The translations under genes and the position numbers were made by a program. 64,000 nucleotides of DNA from a bacterium (lineage in GTDB: Bacteria > Zhuqueibacterota > QNDG01 > JAFGCO01). Below are positions 36,919 through 45,270 of this stretch, piece by piece; within the stretch, counting starts at the first letter, position 1; every line of letters starts with the position of its first letter. A model generated the notes under the pieces. The model made no database searches, was not told the origin of the DNA, and saw nothing but the letters and a program-made list of their open reading frames with translations. The DNA lies in NCBI GenBank assembly GCA_016932575.1, contig JAFGCO010000044.1, positions 1 to 64,000 on the forward strand, written 5' to 3'.

Positions 36919-38223
36919 ATGCAAATGTTCTGGTTATTTCTTTACAATATAATTGCCGTGCCATTGATGTGGATTATATTTCATCTTTTGGCCATTCGGA
37001 ATCCAAAGATTCGGAAAGGTATCCAAGGGCGAAAAGCACTGTATAAAAAGCTTGCGTCCGAATTATCCGGGTATCCTGTACATGCCCCGTGTTTCTGGAT
37101 TCATAACAGCTCTATGGGTGAATTTGAACAGGCCAGACCTCTGATTCGGGAATTGAAGAAAAAATTTACCGACTGTGTGATATTGGTCACCTTTTTCTCT
37201 CCTTCCGGATTGGAGCATGTTAAAGACGGCGATGGCGCTGATATCATTTCTTATATGCCGTTTGATTCATTCTTTGACGCACGCCGGTTTGTCCGATTGG
37301 TGCGGCCCAGAGCAGCGATTGTCGTCCGCCATGAATTTTGGCCCAATCATCTGTGCCGGTTAAACCGGGAGGGCATTCCTGTGATTCTTATTAATGCTTC
37401 TATCAGGCACGAAAACATATTTCGGTACCCATTCGTGATTTCGGGGCAGCGGTTTCTTTTTCGTTGCTTTGATGCCATTCTTTCTGTATCCCAGGAAACG
37501 CTGGGCCTATTAAAAAAATATAATCTTTATGCAAAGTATGCCGAGCTGGCAGGAGATACCCGATACGATCAAGTGGTCGAACGGGCCAGAAAAGCAGAAA
37601 CCGCTGTTGCCTCTCTAAGACAGTTGAAAGGATCTCGCTGCTGTCTGGTTGCAGGCAGTACATGGCCTTCGGATGAAGCAGTGCTCTTTCCGGCGCTGGC
37701 ACAATTGAAATCAAAAGATCTTCTGCCCTGGATTGTCCTTGTCCCTCATGAACCTACAGAAAAACATTTATCACAGGCAGAATTGGCGCTTCATCAATTT
37801 GAATTATCCACCTGCCGGTTTTCAGAACTCCAGAAAAGCGGTACTTCATGTGATGTACTGATTGTGGATCGTGTCGGGCTTCTGGCCAGCCTGTATGCAC
37901 TGGGTGATATTGCTTTTGTGGGAGGTGGTTTTGGTCCAGGTGTACATCAAGTATTGGAGCCTGCTGCATTGGGATTGGTTGTTTTTTATGGCCCCAGGAG
38001 TACCAACTCTTACGAAGCTGGTTTTATACAAAAAAGAGGCGTAGGTTTTGTCGTCGATGATTCCAATAGACTGTATGATCAGTTGTCCTTATTCTTGAAA
38101 AGTCCAAAACAAATGGAGACGATGGGACAAAAGGCAGCTGCACTTGTGAGAGAAAATATTGGCGCGTCCAAACGTATCGTGGCATGCCTTGAACATCATT
38201 TTTTTCATGATTCGAATCAATAA
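36919..38223 (+). CDS. waaA: 3-deoxy-D-manno-octulosonic acid (Kdo) transferase
   Basis: This 434-residue protein has an N-terminal membrane anchor (residues 3-24). The family signatures are present: HNSSMGEFEQARPLI, TFFSPSG, NASIRHENIFRYP, AGDTRYDQV, AGSTWPSDEAVLFPAL and GGGFGPGVHQVLEPAALG. WaaA/KdtA transfers Kdo from CMP-Kdo to lipid A precursor, so the cell makes Kdo-containing LPS. GGAGG lies 13 bases before the ATG. The end overlaps the following ABC ATPase start by 17 bases. The lid and donor motifs are intact. Confidence 0.94.
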   Translation: MQMFWLFLYNIIAVPLMWIIFHLLAIRNPKIRKGIQGRKALYKKLASELSGYPVHAPCFWIHNSSMGEFEQARPLIRELKKKFTDCVILVTFFSPSGLEHVKDGDGADIISYMPFDSFFDARRFVRLVRPRAAIVVRHEFWPNHLCRLNREGIPVILINASIRHENIFRYPFVISGQRFLFRCFDAILSVSQETLGLLKKYNLYAKYAELAGDTRYDQVVERARKAETAVASLRQLKGSRCCLVAGSTWPSDEAVLFPALAQLKSKDLLPWIVLVPHEPTEKHLSQAELALHQFELSTCRFSELQKSGTSCDVLIVDRVGLLASLYALGDIAFVGGGFGPGVHQVLEPAALGLVVFYGPRSTNSYEAGFIQKRGVGFVVDDSNRLYDQLSLFLKSPKQMETMGQKAAALVRENIGASKRIVACLEHHFFHDSNQ

Positions 38224-38971
38224 TTTAACATACCGATATCCAGGAAGTTCATCGGACGCTTTAAAAGGCGTTTGTTGCGACCTGAAATCAGCAGAAGTCA
38301 CAGCCCTTATGGGAGCCAACGGATCTGGAAAGACCACTTTAATCAGGTGTCTGAACGGATTGATTCAACCCTCATCGGGTTCGGTGACAGTTGATGGCCT
38401 TGAGATACAAAATTCGAAGATGCTGTATGAAATTCGCAGGAAAGTCGGCATGGTTTTTCAGAATCCGGACAATCAAATTGTGGCCACTACAGTCGAACGC
38501 GAGATTGCTTTCGGTCTTGAAAATCTGGGTCTGCCAGTCGATCAAATGCATTCAATCGTCAATGATATGCTATATCAGTTCTCGTTAGAACAATACCGGC
38601 ATACCGCACCGCATTTACTGTCAGGGGGCGAACGGCAGCGCCTGGCCCTGGCCGCTGTCTGTGCCATGGAGCCTGATTATCTCATTTTGGACGAACCCAC
38701 ATCATTGCTGGATCCACAGGGAAGAAAGGATATTTTTCAATATATTATGCAGCATCGCGATTCAGGTATGGGTGTTATTCTGGTGACGCAATTTGCTGAA
38801 GAAGCGCTATTATGTGACCGTTTGATTGTATTAAATAACGGATATCTGGTTTTAGATGACGCTCCTCATACGGTATTTTCAAAGAGAGATAAAGTTCAGG
38901 AATTCGGCATACCTGTTCCTGTAAGTTTTGCATTGGAAGCCATTATCCAGGATGTTCAGTGTGCAAATTGA
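38207..38971 (+). CDS. ecfA: Energy-coupling-factor-type ABC transporter ATPase 1
   Basis: This 254-residue ATPase has Walker A GANGSGKTT, Q-loop VFQNPDNQI, signature LLSGGERQR, Walker B YLILDEPTS and an H-loop replaced by Gln (VTQFAEE). FQNPDNQIVATTVEREIAFGLEN is typical of EcfA/CbiO proteins that power vitamin or metal uptake through EcfT and an S component. The start is ATG 38207, inside the end of waaA. The next gene is a second EcfA overlapping by 20 bases. EcfT and S genes are not in this window. Confidence 0.9.
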   Translation: MIRINNLTYRYPGSSSDALKGVCCDLKSAEVTALMGANGSGKTTLIRCLNGLIQPSSGSVTVDGLEIQNSKMLYEIRRKVGMVFQNPDNQIVATTVEREIAFGLENLGLPVDQMHSIVNDMLYQFSLEQYRHTAPHLLSGGERQRLALAAVCAMEPDYLILDEPTSLLDPQGRKDIFQYIMQHRDSGMGVILVTQFAEEALLCDRLIVLNNGYLVLDDAPHTVFSKRDKVQEFGIPVPVSFALEAIIQDVQCAN

Positions 38972-39815
38972 ACTTGAAAAAATATGTTTTGAATATCGCT
39001 CTTTGGTTGCTGAGCAACGTAAGGCATTAACAGATATCAGTTTTTCTATGGATTCGGGTGAGCTGGCAGCAATTGTCGGTGCCTCTGGATCAGGTAAGAC
39101 AACGTTGATTCAACAAATCAATGGTTTGCTGCGTCCAACCTCGGGGCATCTTCGGATCGGCGATATTGATCTTGCAGATCCCTCTGCAGATTTACAATGG
39201 GTTCGAAATCATGTGGGATTGGTTTTTCAATTCCCGGAAATTCAGCTTTTCGAAGAAACTGTTCAGGAAGATGTGGCATTTGGTCCCAAAAATCTGAATT
39301 GGACGAAATCAAAGGTGGATCAGCAAGTCAAGACGGCTCTGGATCTCGTGGGTTTAGATATTAGACAATTCGGGACTTTGCATCCGTTTGAGTTGAGCGG
39401 AGGTGAAAAACGGCGTGTAGCCATCGCGGGTGTGCTGGCCATGGATCCTCAGGTTTTAATATTGGATGAACCCACTGCGGGTCTGGACTGGTCCGGGATG
39501 CAGAAAATAGAATCCATTATTCGTCAATATCATGATAATGGCCGCACAGTCCTCTTTGTTTCGCATGACATGGATTTGGTCGCGAGGCTGGCCGAACGCA
39601 TTCTTGTGTTGCATCGCGGGCAACTCGTTTTTGATGGAACGCGGTCTGCTCTTTTTCAGCAGGAACTGCTGCTGCAGAAAGCAGGTCTTGAGATGCCCTG
39701 TATTGTACAGGCAATGAAAACATTAAAGAAAAAGGGAATCCGGATTCAGTCGGATGTCTTTTCTTTAACCGAAGCACGGGCAGAAATTGAACGGTATTAT
39801 CTTGGGTCCAAATAA
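38952..39815 (+). CDS. ecfA: Energy-coupling-factor-type ABC transporter ATPase 2
   Basis: This 287-residue ATPase has Walker A GASGSGKTT, Q-loop VFQFPEIQLFEETVQEDVAFGP (typical of EcfA2), signature ELSGGEKRR, Walker B VLILDEPTAGLD and H-loop SHDMD. It forms the expected heterodimer with the preceding ATPase. The start is ATG 38952, with GTG 38961 as an alternative. The pair usually sits next to ecfT; here a terminator-like hairpin and a glycoside hydrolase follow. The transmembrane and substrate-binding parts must be encoded elsewhere, as in group II ECF systems. Confidence 0.9.
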   Translation: MFSVQIELEKICFEYRSLVAEQRKALTDISFSMDSGELAAIVGASGSGKTTLIQQINGLLRPTSGHLRIGDIDLADPSADLQWVRNHVGLVFQFPEIQLFEETVQEDVAFGPKNLNWTKSKVDQQVKTALDLVGLDIRQFGTLHPFELSGGEKRRVAIAGVLAMDPQVLILDEPTAGLDWSGMQKIESIIRQYHDNGRTVLFVSHDMDLVARLAERILVLHRGQLVFDGTRSALFQQELLLQKAGLEMPCIVQAMKTLKKKGIRIQSDVFSLTEARAEIERYYLGSK

Positions 39816-39830
39816 ATATTTGGTATTACA

Positions 39831-39863
39831 CTGGTTCCTATTTTTAAACCGGTTTATTTTTTT
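39831..39863 (+). terminator. Possible Rho-independent terminator after the EcfA pair
   Basis: CTGGTT pairs with AACCGG (one G-U pair) around a 10-base loop, followed by a T-rich tail with seven T in a row. The stem is short. Confidence 0.4.
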
Positions 39864-39893
39864 ATAATCCCTGTTTCTTTTCAGGAGGATTTT

Positions 39894-42338
39894 ATGCGTT
39901 CCTATTGTGCGTTCTTTTTACTTTTTTCAGGTGCCCTGTTTTCTGTTTTGGGCAAACCTATCCTTCAGTTACAGGAAGATGGTACATTTCAACAGCATGG
40001 CCTGTCTGTACTTGTTTTTAATAATGCCTATCCCATCGGGCATCAAGGGGGTATTGAGATTATTCAGCATGACCGGCGGGTGGCAACCAATGGAAATGTA
40101 TGGCTGGAACCCACACCCGGTCAGTGGGATGCTGTGGCTGAAAACAGCGATCCTGTTCTCGATATTTCAAAAAACTGCATTACAGTGGCTGGCGAGCATA
40201 AGGAAGCTGAAATAAAATATACTCTGCGGGTTGAGGCCCAAAATTCGCAAATTCAAATCCGGCTCGATCTGAACGGCCCGTTACCCGAGGCATGGAATGG
40301 TAAAGCAGGATTCCAGATGGAGTTGTTTCCTGGTTTGCTGTTCGGGCAATCGTGGCATATGGACGGTCAGTCAGGAATTTTTCCTTGTCAGGCCAACGGG
40401 CCCGTGACCAGGTATGGAGAATCGGTTGTGCCGCAACCGCTTGCCGAGGGAAAAATGCTGACGATCGCTTCTGAAAATCCTGAGTGCCGAATGACCATAG
40501 AATGTCCAAACGGTTCTCTGCAACTGATCGACGGCCGAATTCCCGATGACAACGGCTGGTTTGTAGTAAGAAGCCTGATTCCGTTCAATCGAAGCAAAAA
40601 CGCTGTTTCATGGATTATTTGTCCGCATGTCATCGAGGGTTGGCTGAGCCAGCCTAAAATTTTACATTCCCAAGTGGGGTACCACCCGAATCAATCGAAA
40701 CGTATTCTTTTCGAGCTGGATAAAAACGATCCGGGTGAAACACTGGCAGTGCTCACGAGAGTGAATCCTGATGGTACAGAAACCATTGTCCGTTCTGATC
40801 TCCCGGTTTTATGGGGAAATTACCTTCGGTATCAGTACCGTGTTCTGGATATCACCGATATCATCCAAACCGGTATTTACAGAGTGCAGTATGGTGCAGA
40901 AACATCATCCCTGTTTCGAATTCATCCGAAGGTTTATCAAAGGGATGTATGGCAGCCAACCCTGGAAACGTTTTTCCCGGTACAGATGTGCCATATGCGT
41001 GTGCGGGATAGGTTCAGAATCTGGCATGACGCTTGTCACATGGACGATGCTTTACAGGCGCCTGTGGATCATCAGCATTTTGACGGCTACCGTCAGGGCA
41101 GCACCGCAGACACCCCGTTTGATCCTGGAGAACATATTCCTGGCTTGAACCAGGGGGGGTGGCATGATGCCGGGGATTACGATTTGGCTGCCGGATCACA
41201 AATTAATACTGTCATGATGCTTGCATTGATCAGGGAACAATTTTATGTGAATACCGATCAAACCCTGATAGACCATAAACGGCGGATGGTTGTGATGCAT
41301 CAGCCGGACGGCATGCCGGATATTGTGCAGCAAATCAAACAGGGCGTTTTGCAAATATTATCTGGTTTTCAAGCGGCCGGTCACTGTTTTCCCGGAATTA
41401 TTGCCGCGACCATTACACAGTATGTGCATTTGGGTGAGAGTGCTGCGATGACAGACAATCGTATTTTTACTGGGGGAGCCCTGAAAAAGCTGCCCGGTTG
41501 GCTGCCGGGCACCATGGATGACCGATGGGTGTTTACCAATCGGTCCACGGCTTTAAATTTTGCAGCCGCCCGGGCACTGGCTGCAGCCAGCCGCGTGCTT
41601 CGTGTGGTTGACGATTCGCTGGCGACTGTATGTCTTGAGACGGCATTGCAAACATGGGCGGAAGAAGTCACCCGGGAGCCGGTTGAACATCGAAGTGCCT
41701 ATGTGCCCAGAAATTACCAGGCAGAAGAGATACTGGCTACCATCGAGCTTTTTCTGACGACGCAGGATAAGGCCTTTTTATTGCATCTGAAAGATCGGAT
41801 CCCGATTATTGAAGAACAGATAAAATATGTCGGCTGGTCGCTGTGCCGGTTGCTTCCATTTATTGAAGATCAGGATTTACATAAACGAATATGCCAGTTC
41901 ATCCTTCAGCTTCCTGATCCGGATCTGACCGACAGTCCCTTTGGCGTGACCGGACGATTTTATATTTGGGGTGTTGCCTGGCAGATTCAGCAGCAGGCAG
42001 TGGGACAATATTTTCTGCATCAGGCTTTTCCTGACAGGTTCAGTGTTGATTTTATTTACAATGCAGTCCATTATGTGCTCGGTTGTCACCCGGCATCAAG
42101 CACATCGCTGGTGTCCGGTGTTGGCAGTCATTCGTTGACCACTGCCTATGGGGTCAATCGTGCGGACTGGTCTTACATTCCCGGCGGTTCGGTTTCTGGA
42201 CCGGCATTGATACGTCCAGATTTTCCTGAGTTGAAAGAACCATGGCCTTTTCTCTGGCAGCAGACCGAATATGTCATGGGGGGTGCCGCGTCATATATCT
42301 TCTGCGTGCTGGCAGCAGATCAACTGCTGAATATGTGA
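39894..42338 (+). CDS. Secreted glycoside hydrolase family 9-like protein
   Basis: In this 814-residue protein, a signal peptide spans about residues 1-20, and AGGAGG precedes the ATG. A beta-rich region of about 240 residues precedes an Ig-like CelD_N domain (ILHSQVGYHPNQSKRILFEL). The GH9 (alpha/alpha)6 catalytic domain starts near residue 355. It contains the conserved GGWHDAGDYDLAAGSQ with the catalytic-base Asp pair, and the C-terminal HYVLGCHPASSTSLVSGVG and WQQTEYVMGGAASYI, where Glu is the likely acid. GH9 members include cellulases and exo-glucosaminidases; substrate cannot be told. It is followed by a secreted C69 peptidase 41 bases on, so the pair is probably co-expressed. Confidence 0.85.
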   Translation: MRSYCAFFLLFSGALFSVLGKPILQLQEDGTFQQHGLSVLVFNNAYPIGHQGGIEIIQHDRRVATNGNVWLEPTPGQWDAVAENSDPVLDISKNCITVAGEHKEAEIKYTLRVEAQNSQIQIRLDLNGPLPEAWNGKAGFQMELFPGLLFGQSWHMDGQSGIFPCQANGPVTRYGESVVPQPLAEGKMLTIASENPECRMTIECPNGSLQLIDGRIPDDNGWFVVRSLIPFNRSKNAVSWIICPHVIEGWLSQPKILHSQVGYHPNQSKRILFELDKNDPGETLAVLTRVNPDGTETIVRSDLPVLWGNYLRYQYRVLDITDIIQTGIYRVQYGAETSSLFRIHPKVYQRDVWQPTLETFFPVQMCHMRVRDRFRIWHDACHMDDALQAPVDHQHFDGYRQGSTADTPFDPGEHIPGLNQGGWHDAGDYDLAAGSQINTVMMLALIREQFYVNTDQTLIDHKRRMVVMHQPDGMPDIVQQIKQGVLQILSGFQAAGHCFPGIIAATITQYVHLGESAAMTDNRIFTGGALKKLPGWLPGTMDDRWVFTNRSTALNFAAARALAAASRVLRVVDDSLATVCLETALQTWAEEVTREPVEHRSAYVPRNYQAEEILATIELFLTTQDKAFLLHLKDRIPIIEEQIKYVGWSLCRLLPFIEDQDLHKRICQFILQLPDPDLTDSPFGVTGRFYIWGVAWQIQQQAVGQYFLHQAFPDRFSVDFIYNAVHYVLGCHPASSTSLVSGVGSHSLTTAYGVNRADWSYIPGGSVSGPALIRPDFPELKEPWPFLWQQTEYVMGGAASYIFCVLAADQLLNM

Positions 42339-42379
42339 GTATCTTTTCACATGACATTCATCATCAAGGGAGCGGCTTC

Positions 42380-43969
42380 ATGAAATTTATTCACAACCTC
42401 TGTTTGTTTCTGATAATCGTTATACAAGTTTTTGCTTCAGATTCATCGGACCGGGAAGACGGCCGGCCTGACGGATGCACTACAATTACAGTGGGTAAGG
42501 ATGCATCCGAGGATGGTTCGGTGATGACTTCTCATACCTGTGACAGCCATCGTACCCGTTCCTGGCTGGATATTAAACCGGCCCGGAAACACTCCAAAGA
42601 GAGCCTGGCTGTCATTAGAAAAAGGGAATTGGATGATTCACGGGCAATGCCTGCTTACAAACATACGCCGGTCGGCGAGATGGCACAGGTGCCTTTAACC
42701 CATGGATTTATTAATACTGCATATCCCTGTATGAACGATCATCAGCTGGCTGTTGGAGAATCCACTTTTGGCGGACGGGAGATTCTGCAGTCGGATTCCG
42801 GCTGGATCGATTGTCAGGCGCTGGTTCGGTTAATGATGGAGCGATGTGTGACAGCGCGACAGGCGATTCGTCTGGCTGATTCGCTGACCTTAAGATACGG
42901 CTGGATTGACGAAGGAGAATGCCTGACGATTGCCGATAAAAAGGAAGTGTGGCATTTTGAGATTGTAGGGCCGGGGAAAGGGAAGAAAGGTGCAGTTTGG
43001 GCTGCTCAGCGGGTGCCGGATGGTCATGTGTCCGTGAATGCCAATGCGAGTCGGATTCGTCAGGTGGATTTATTCAAAAAGGATTTTTTCATGGCTTCTC
43101 AAAATCTGACGCAGGTTGCTCAGGACAGCGGATGGTGGTCGCCGGATGAAGGACCGTTTGAATTTTGTTACGCATATGATCCCGAAGGCCGATTATCACT
43201 GGCAGCTCGCCGCCGGGAATGGCGTGTGTTTGATTTGGTATCTCCATCTCTTCATCTGCATCCGGAATCTGAGAATTATCCTTTTTCTGTCAAACCGGAT
43301 ACACTGGTAACGCTTTCCAAACTCATGCATATTTTTCAGGATTATTATGAGAACACACCCTACAATTTTATTAAAGACATTACTGTGGCGGATGATAGTG
43401 GACGCGTTGTTATTTCACCACTGGCCAATCCTTTTATGCCGTATGATATGAACAAGATTTTTAAAATAAACGGAGGGTGGGGATGGCGAGGCGAACGGAC
43501 CATTGCCAGGTGGTATACTATGTATGCAACCATCACGCAGTCCCGCGCCTGGATGCCGGATGCTGTAGGCGGGCTTGTCTGGCTGGCATTTGATAATGTG
43601 GCATCATCTGTATATGTGCCACTTTACTGCGGTATCACAGATGTGGCTCTGCCGTATAAAACACCGGGTCGCGTCCACGGGTACAACAGAAAATCCGCAT
43701 GGTGGGCTTTTAACCGGCTGGGAACATTAAGTGCTCAGCGTTGGGGTGATATGCGTCATGATGTTCGATCGGTTTGGGATTCGCTTCAGGAGACGTTTTT
43801 AGTCAATCAGCCGGATATTGAGAAAAGGGCCTGTCGATTATATAAAAAAGATCCCAATAACGCCCGTCAATATTTAACTCAATATAGTATTCGATGGGGA
43901 AATGAAGTTGTTGAAAAAGCATTACAGATCGGTGATTCACTCTGGACAAAGTATGATGAGAAATTTTGA
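42380..43969 (+). CDS. Secreted C69-family dipeptidase
   Basis: This 529-residue protein has a signal peptide (residues 1-19, ending QVFAS). The peptidase C69 (U34) Ntn-hydrolase core has CTTITVGKDASEDGSVMTSHTCD, with the nucleophile Cys at the start of the mature domain. Further family segments are NDHQLAVGESTFGG, the ARQAIRLADSLTLRYGW region, and FYTMYATITQSRAWMPD-like (RWYTMYATITQSRAWMPD). It would cleave dipeptides at the cell surface or in the periplasm. ATG 42380 has AAGGGAG upstream; the frame is open far upstream into the previous gene, but those residues are not family-like. Complete by length. Confidence 0.9.
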   Translation: MKFIHNLCLFLIIVIQVFASDSSDREDGRPDGCTTITVGKDASEDGSVMTSHTCDSHRTRSWLDIKPARKHSKESLAVIRKRELDDSRAMPAYKHTPVGEMAQVPLTHGFINTAYPCMNDHQLAVGESTFGGREILQSDSGWIDCQALVRLMMERCVTARQAIRLADSLTLRYGWIDEGECLTIADKKEVWHFEIVGPGKGKKGAVWAAQRVPDGHVSVNANASRIRQVDLFKKDFFMASQNLTQVAQDSGWWSPDEGPFEFCYAYDPEGRLSLAARRREWRVFDLVSPSLHLHPESENYPFSVKPDTLVTLSKLMHIFQDYYENTPYNFIKDITVADDSGRVVISPLANPFMPYDMNKIFKINGGWGWRGERTIARWYTMYATITQSRAWMPDAVGGLVWLAFDNVASSVYVPLYCGITDVALPYKTPGRVHGYNRKSAWWAFNRLGTLSAQRWGDMRHDVRSVWDSLQETFLVNQPDIEKRACRLYKKDPNNARQYLTQYSIRWGNEVVEKALQIGDSLWTKYDEKF

Positions 43970-44176
43970 TCAGTTTTTCTTTTCAGTATTATCGTTGTTT
44001 TGATATTTGAATTCAGGTTCTAAAATGTAGATGGAAAAACATTTGGCGCAATAAATCGTTTGAGGTCGGGATGAAGGAAGAATGTTTTGTTCACATTTGC
44101 ATTTTGGACAGGTTACGATCCGCAGATTAGGCTTTTCGGGATGTTTTCTTGATTTTGTAATAAAAATCGAAAACAT
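43970..44176 (-). CDS. Small zinc-ribbon-like protein
   Basis: This 68-residue basic protein has CPKCKC and, after about 18 residues, CAKC, giving a possible four-cysteine zinc knuckle. Translation is supported by AGAGG seven bases before the ATG. It is convergent with the C69 gene and ends immediately at that gene's stop. No family is recognised. It could be a real small regulatory or nucleic-acid-binding protein, or a fortuitous frame; the paired CxxC motifs favour the former. Confidence 0.5.
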   Translation of the reverse strand: MFSIFITKSRKHPEKPNLRIVTCPKCKCEQNILPSSRPQTIYCAKCFSIYILEPEFKYQNNDNTEKKN

Positions 44177-44328
44177 AATACGCCTCTACGCAAAATTTTT
44201 CGATTTTATAGTGAAGTTTAATCAATCAATTTAGTAATGTCAAGTAGTTTTTGTAATTATCATCAAATAGAATAAAAGTGACGCAACAGCCAGAGTACGC
44301 CTGCTATTTTCTATCAGGGACAATTTGC

Positions 44329-44357
44329 TTGACATTTTTCAAGGAAAATCTTAAATT
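44329..44357 (+). promoter_or_regulatory. Sigma-70 promoter upstream of the small Cys-rich gene
   Basis: TTGACA at 44329-44334 and TAAATT at 44352-44357 have 17-base spacing. It would give a 5' leader of about 125 bases before ATG 44491. The rest of the gap 44177-44490 shows no clear gene. Confidence 0.6.
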
Positions 44358-44490
44358 GAATTTAATATTATTATCGTTTAATTCCTTGTCAAACCAGAGG
44401 ACGCGTGTTTATTTATTTTTGCCCGAAATTGTCAGCAATACACAAATCCGTCTGTTTTGCAGGTTATTCATTTGTGGCTGAGGAGGCATC

Positions 44491-44676
44491 ATGGCCCATA
44501 TTGTTTTCCAGGAGATGATTGTTTCGTGTGAAGCCTGCAATACAGTGAAAAAATTTTCGGTAAAAACTGAAAAAGAATGTGAAAATATTTTTAAAAAATA
44601 TCATTGCCCGAATGGATGTGGTCGGAATATGTACAGTTATTTTTCCGTAGGCCGCCTAAAACCGGATAATGAGTAA
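44491..44676 (+). CDS. Small cysteine-rich protein of unknown function
   Basis: This 61-residue protein has a strong GAGGAGG site seven bases before the ATG. It has CEAC near residue 13 and CPNGC near residue 39, which together could bind zinc. There is no signal peptide or membrane segment. I do not recognise the family. It lies divergently from another small CxxC protein at 44176, and a promoter is visible upstream. The good ribosome-binding site and cysteine spacing make it a likely real gene. Confidence 0.7.
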   Translation: MAHIVFQEMIVSCEACNTVKKFSVKTEKECENIFKKYHCPNGCGRNMYSYFSVGRLKPDNE

Positions 44677-44785
44677 TCCATTTAAAAATTTTAGGATTTG
44701 ATTTCAAAGGTTAATTTTTGTTCTATATGTGTTGTTTATTTTTGTCATTTGTCTGAGTAAGGTGAAGCAGATTATTATTTTCATC

Positions 44786-44813
44786 TTGACAATTAATGAT
44801 ATTTTATTATATT
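44786..44813 (+). promoter_or_regulatory. Sigma-70 promoter of the tRNA cluster
   Basis: TTGACA at 44786-44791 and TATATT at 44808-44813 have 16-base spacing. The start should be near 44820, about 130 bases before tRNA-Gly. Confidence 0.6.
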
Positions 44814-44814
44814 T

Positions 44815-44949
44815 ATGATTCGTCTGATCATTATTATTTTATTGCTGGTCGGATATTTGTTCTTTCATAGACATACGCAAAAAACAGACAGATTGCTTCG
44901 TCTGAAAAGAGAAAAAATTTTGCGGCGATTAAGACGAGAGGATGATTAA
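44815..44949 (+). CDS. Possible 44-residue single-helix membrane peptide
   Basis: ATG at 44815 opens a frame for a peptide with an N-terminal membrane helix (RLIIIILLLVGYLFF) and a very basic tail (RLKREKILRRLRR). It stops at 44949, directly against the first base of tRNA-Gly. The amphipathic logic looks protein-like. However, there is no ribosome-binding site, and the predicted transcription start near 44820 falls after the ATG. Unless transcribed from further upstream it would not be made. Confidence 0.3.
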   Translation: MIRLIIIILLLVGYLFFHRHTQKTDRLLRLKREKILRRLRREDD

Positions 44950-45022
44950 GCGGGAATAGCTCAGTTGGTAGAGCATCACGTTGCCAACGTGAATGTCGCG
45001 GGTTCGAGTCCCGTTTCCCGCT
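44950..45022 (+). tRNA. tRNA-Gly (GCC)
   Basis: This is a 73-base cloverleaf. The acceptor stem is GCGGGAA with TTCCCGC, the anticodon loop TTGCCAA lies within CACG/CGTG, and the T-loop is GGTTCGAGTCC. CCA is not encoded. It is the first of three tandem tRNAs. Confidence 0.97.
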
Positions 45023-45025
45023 CAG

Positions 45026-45098
45026 GGCGGCGTAGCCAAGTGGCTAAGGCAGAGGTCTGCAAAACCTTTATTCAGCGGTTCAAATCCGCTCGCCGCCT
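45026..45098 (+). tRNA. tRNA-Cys (GCA)
   Basis: This is a 73-base cloverleaf. The acceptor stem is GGCGGCG with CGCCGCC, the anticodon loop is CTGCAAA, and the T-arm contains GGTTCAAATCC. It lies three bases after tRNA-Gly; CCA is not encoded. Confidence 0.96.
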
Positions 45099-45107
45099 CT
45101 AAGTGAT

Positions 45108-45193
45108 GCCGGGGTGGCGGAATTGGTAGACGCAAGGGACTTAAAATCCCTCGTCCATTTATGGACGTGCCGGTTCGATTCCGGCTCCCGGTA
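45108..45193 (+). tRNA. tRNA-Leu (TAA)
   Basis: This 86-base class II tRNA has a long variable arm (TCGTCCATTTATGGACG). The acceptor GCCGGGG pairs with TCCCGGT including two G-U pairs, and the anticodon loop CTTAAAA gives TAA. The T-arm contains GGTTCGATTCC. Confidence 0.96.
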
Positions 45194-45227
45194 CTTCGAA
45201 TTTTTTATTATTATTCTGATATTTATT

Positions 45228-45250
45228 GCCCACCGGGAGGTGGGCTTTTT
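45228..45250 (+). terminator. Rho-independent terminator of the tRNA cluster
   Basis: GCCCACC and GGTGGGC form a perfect 7-base stem with a GGGA loop, followed by five T. Confidence 0.92.
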
Positions 45251-45270
45251 CATATGGAAATGAGGTTTAA

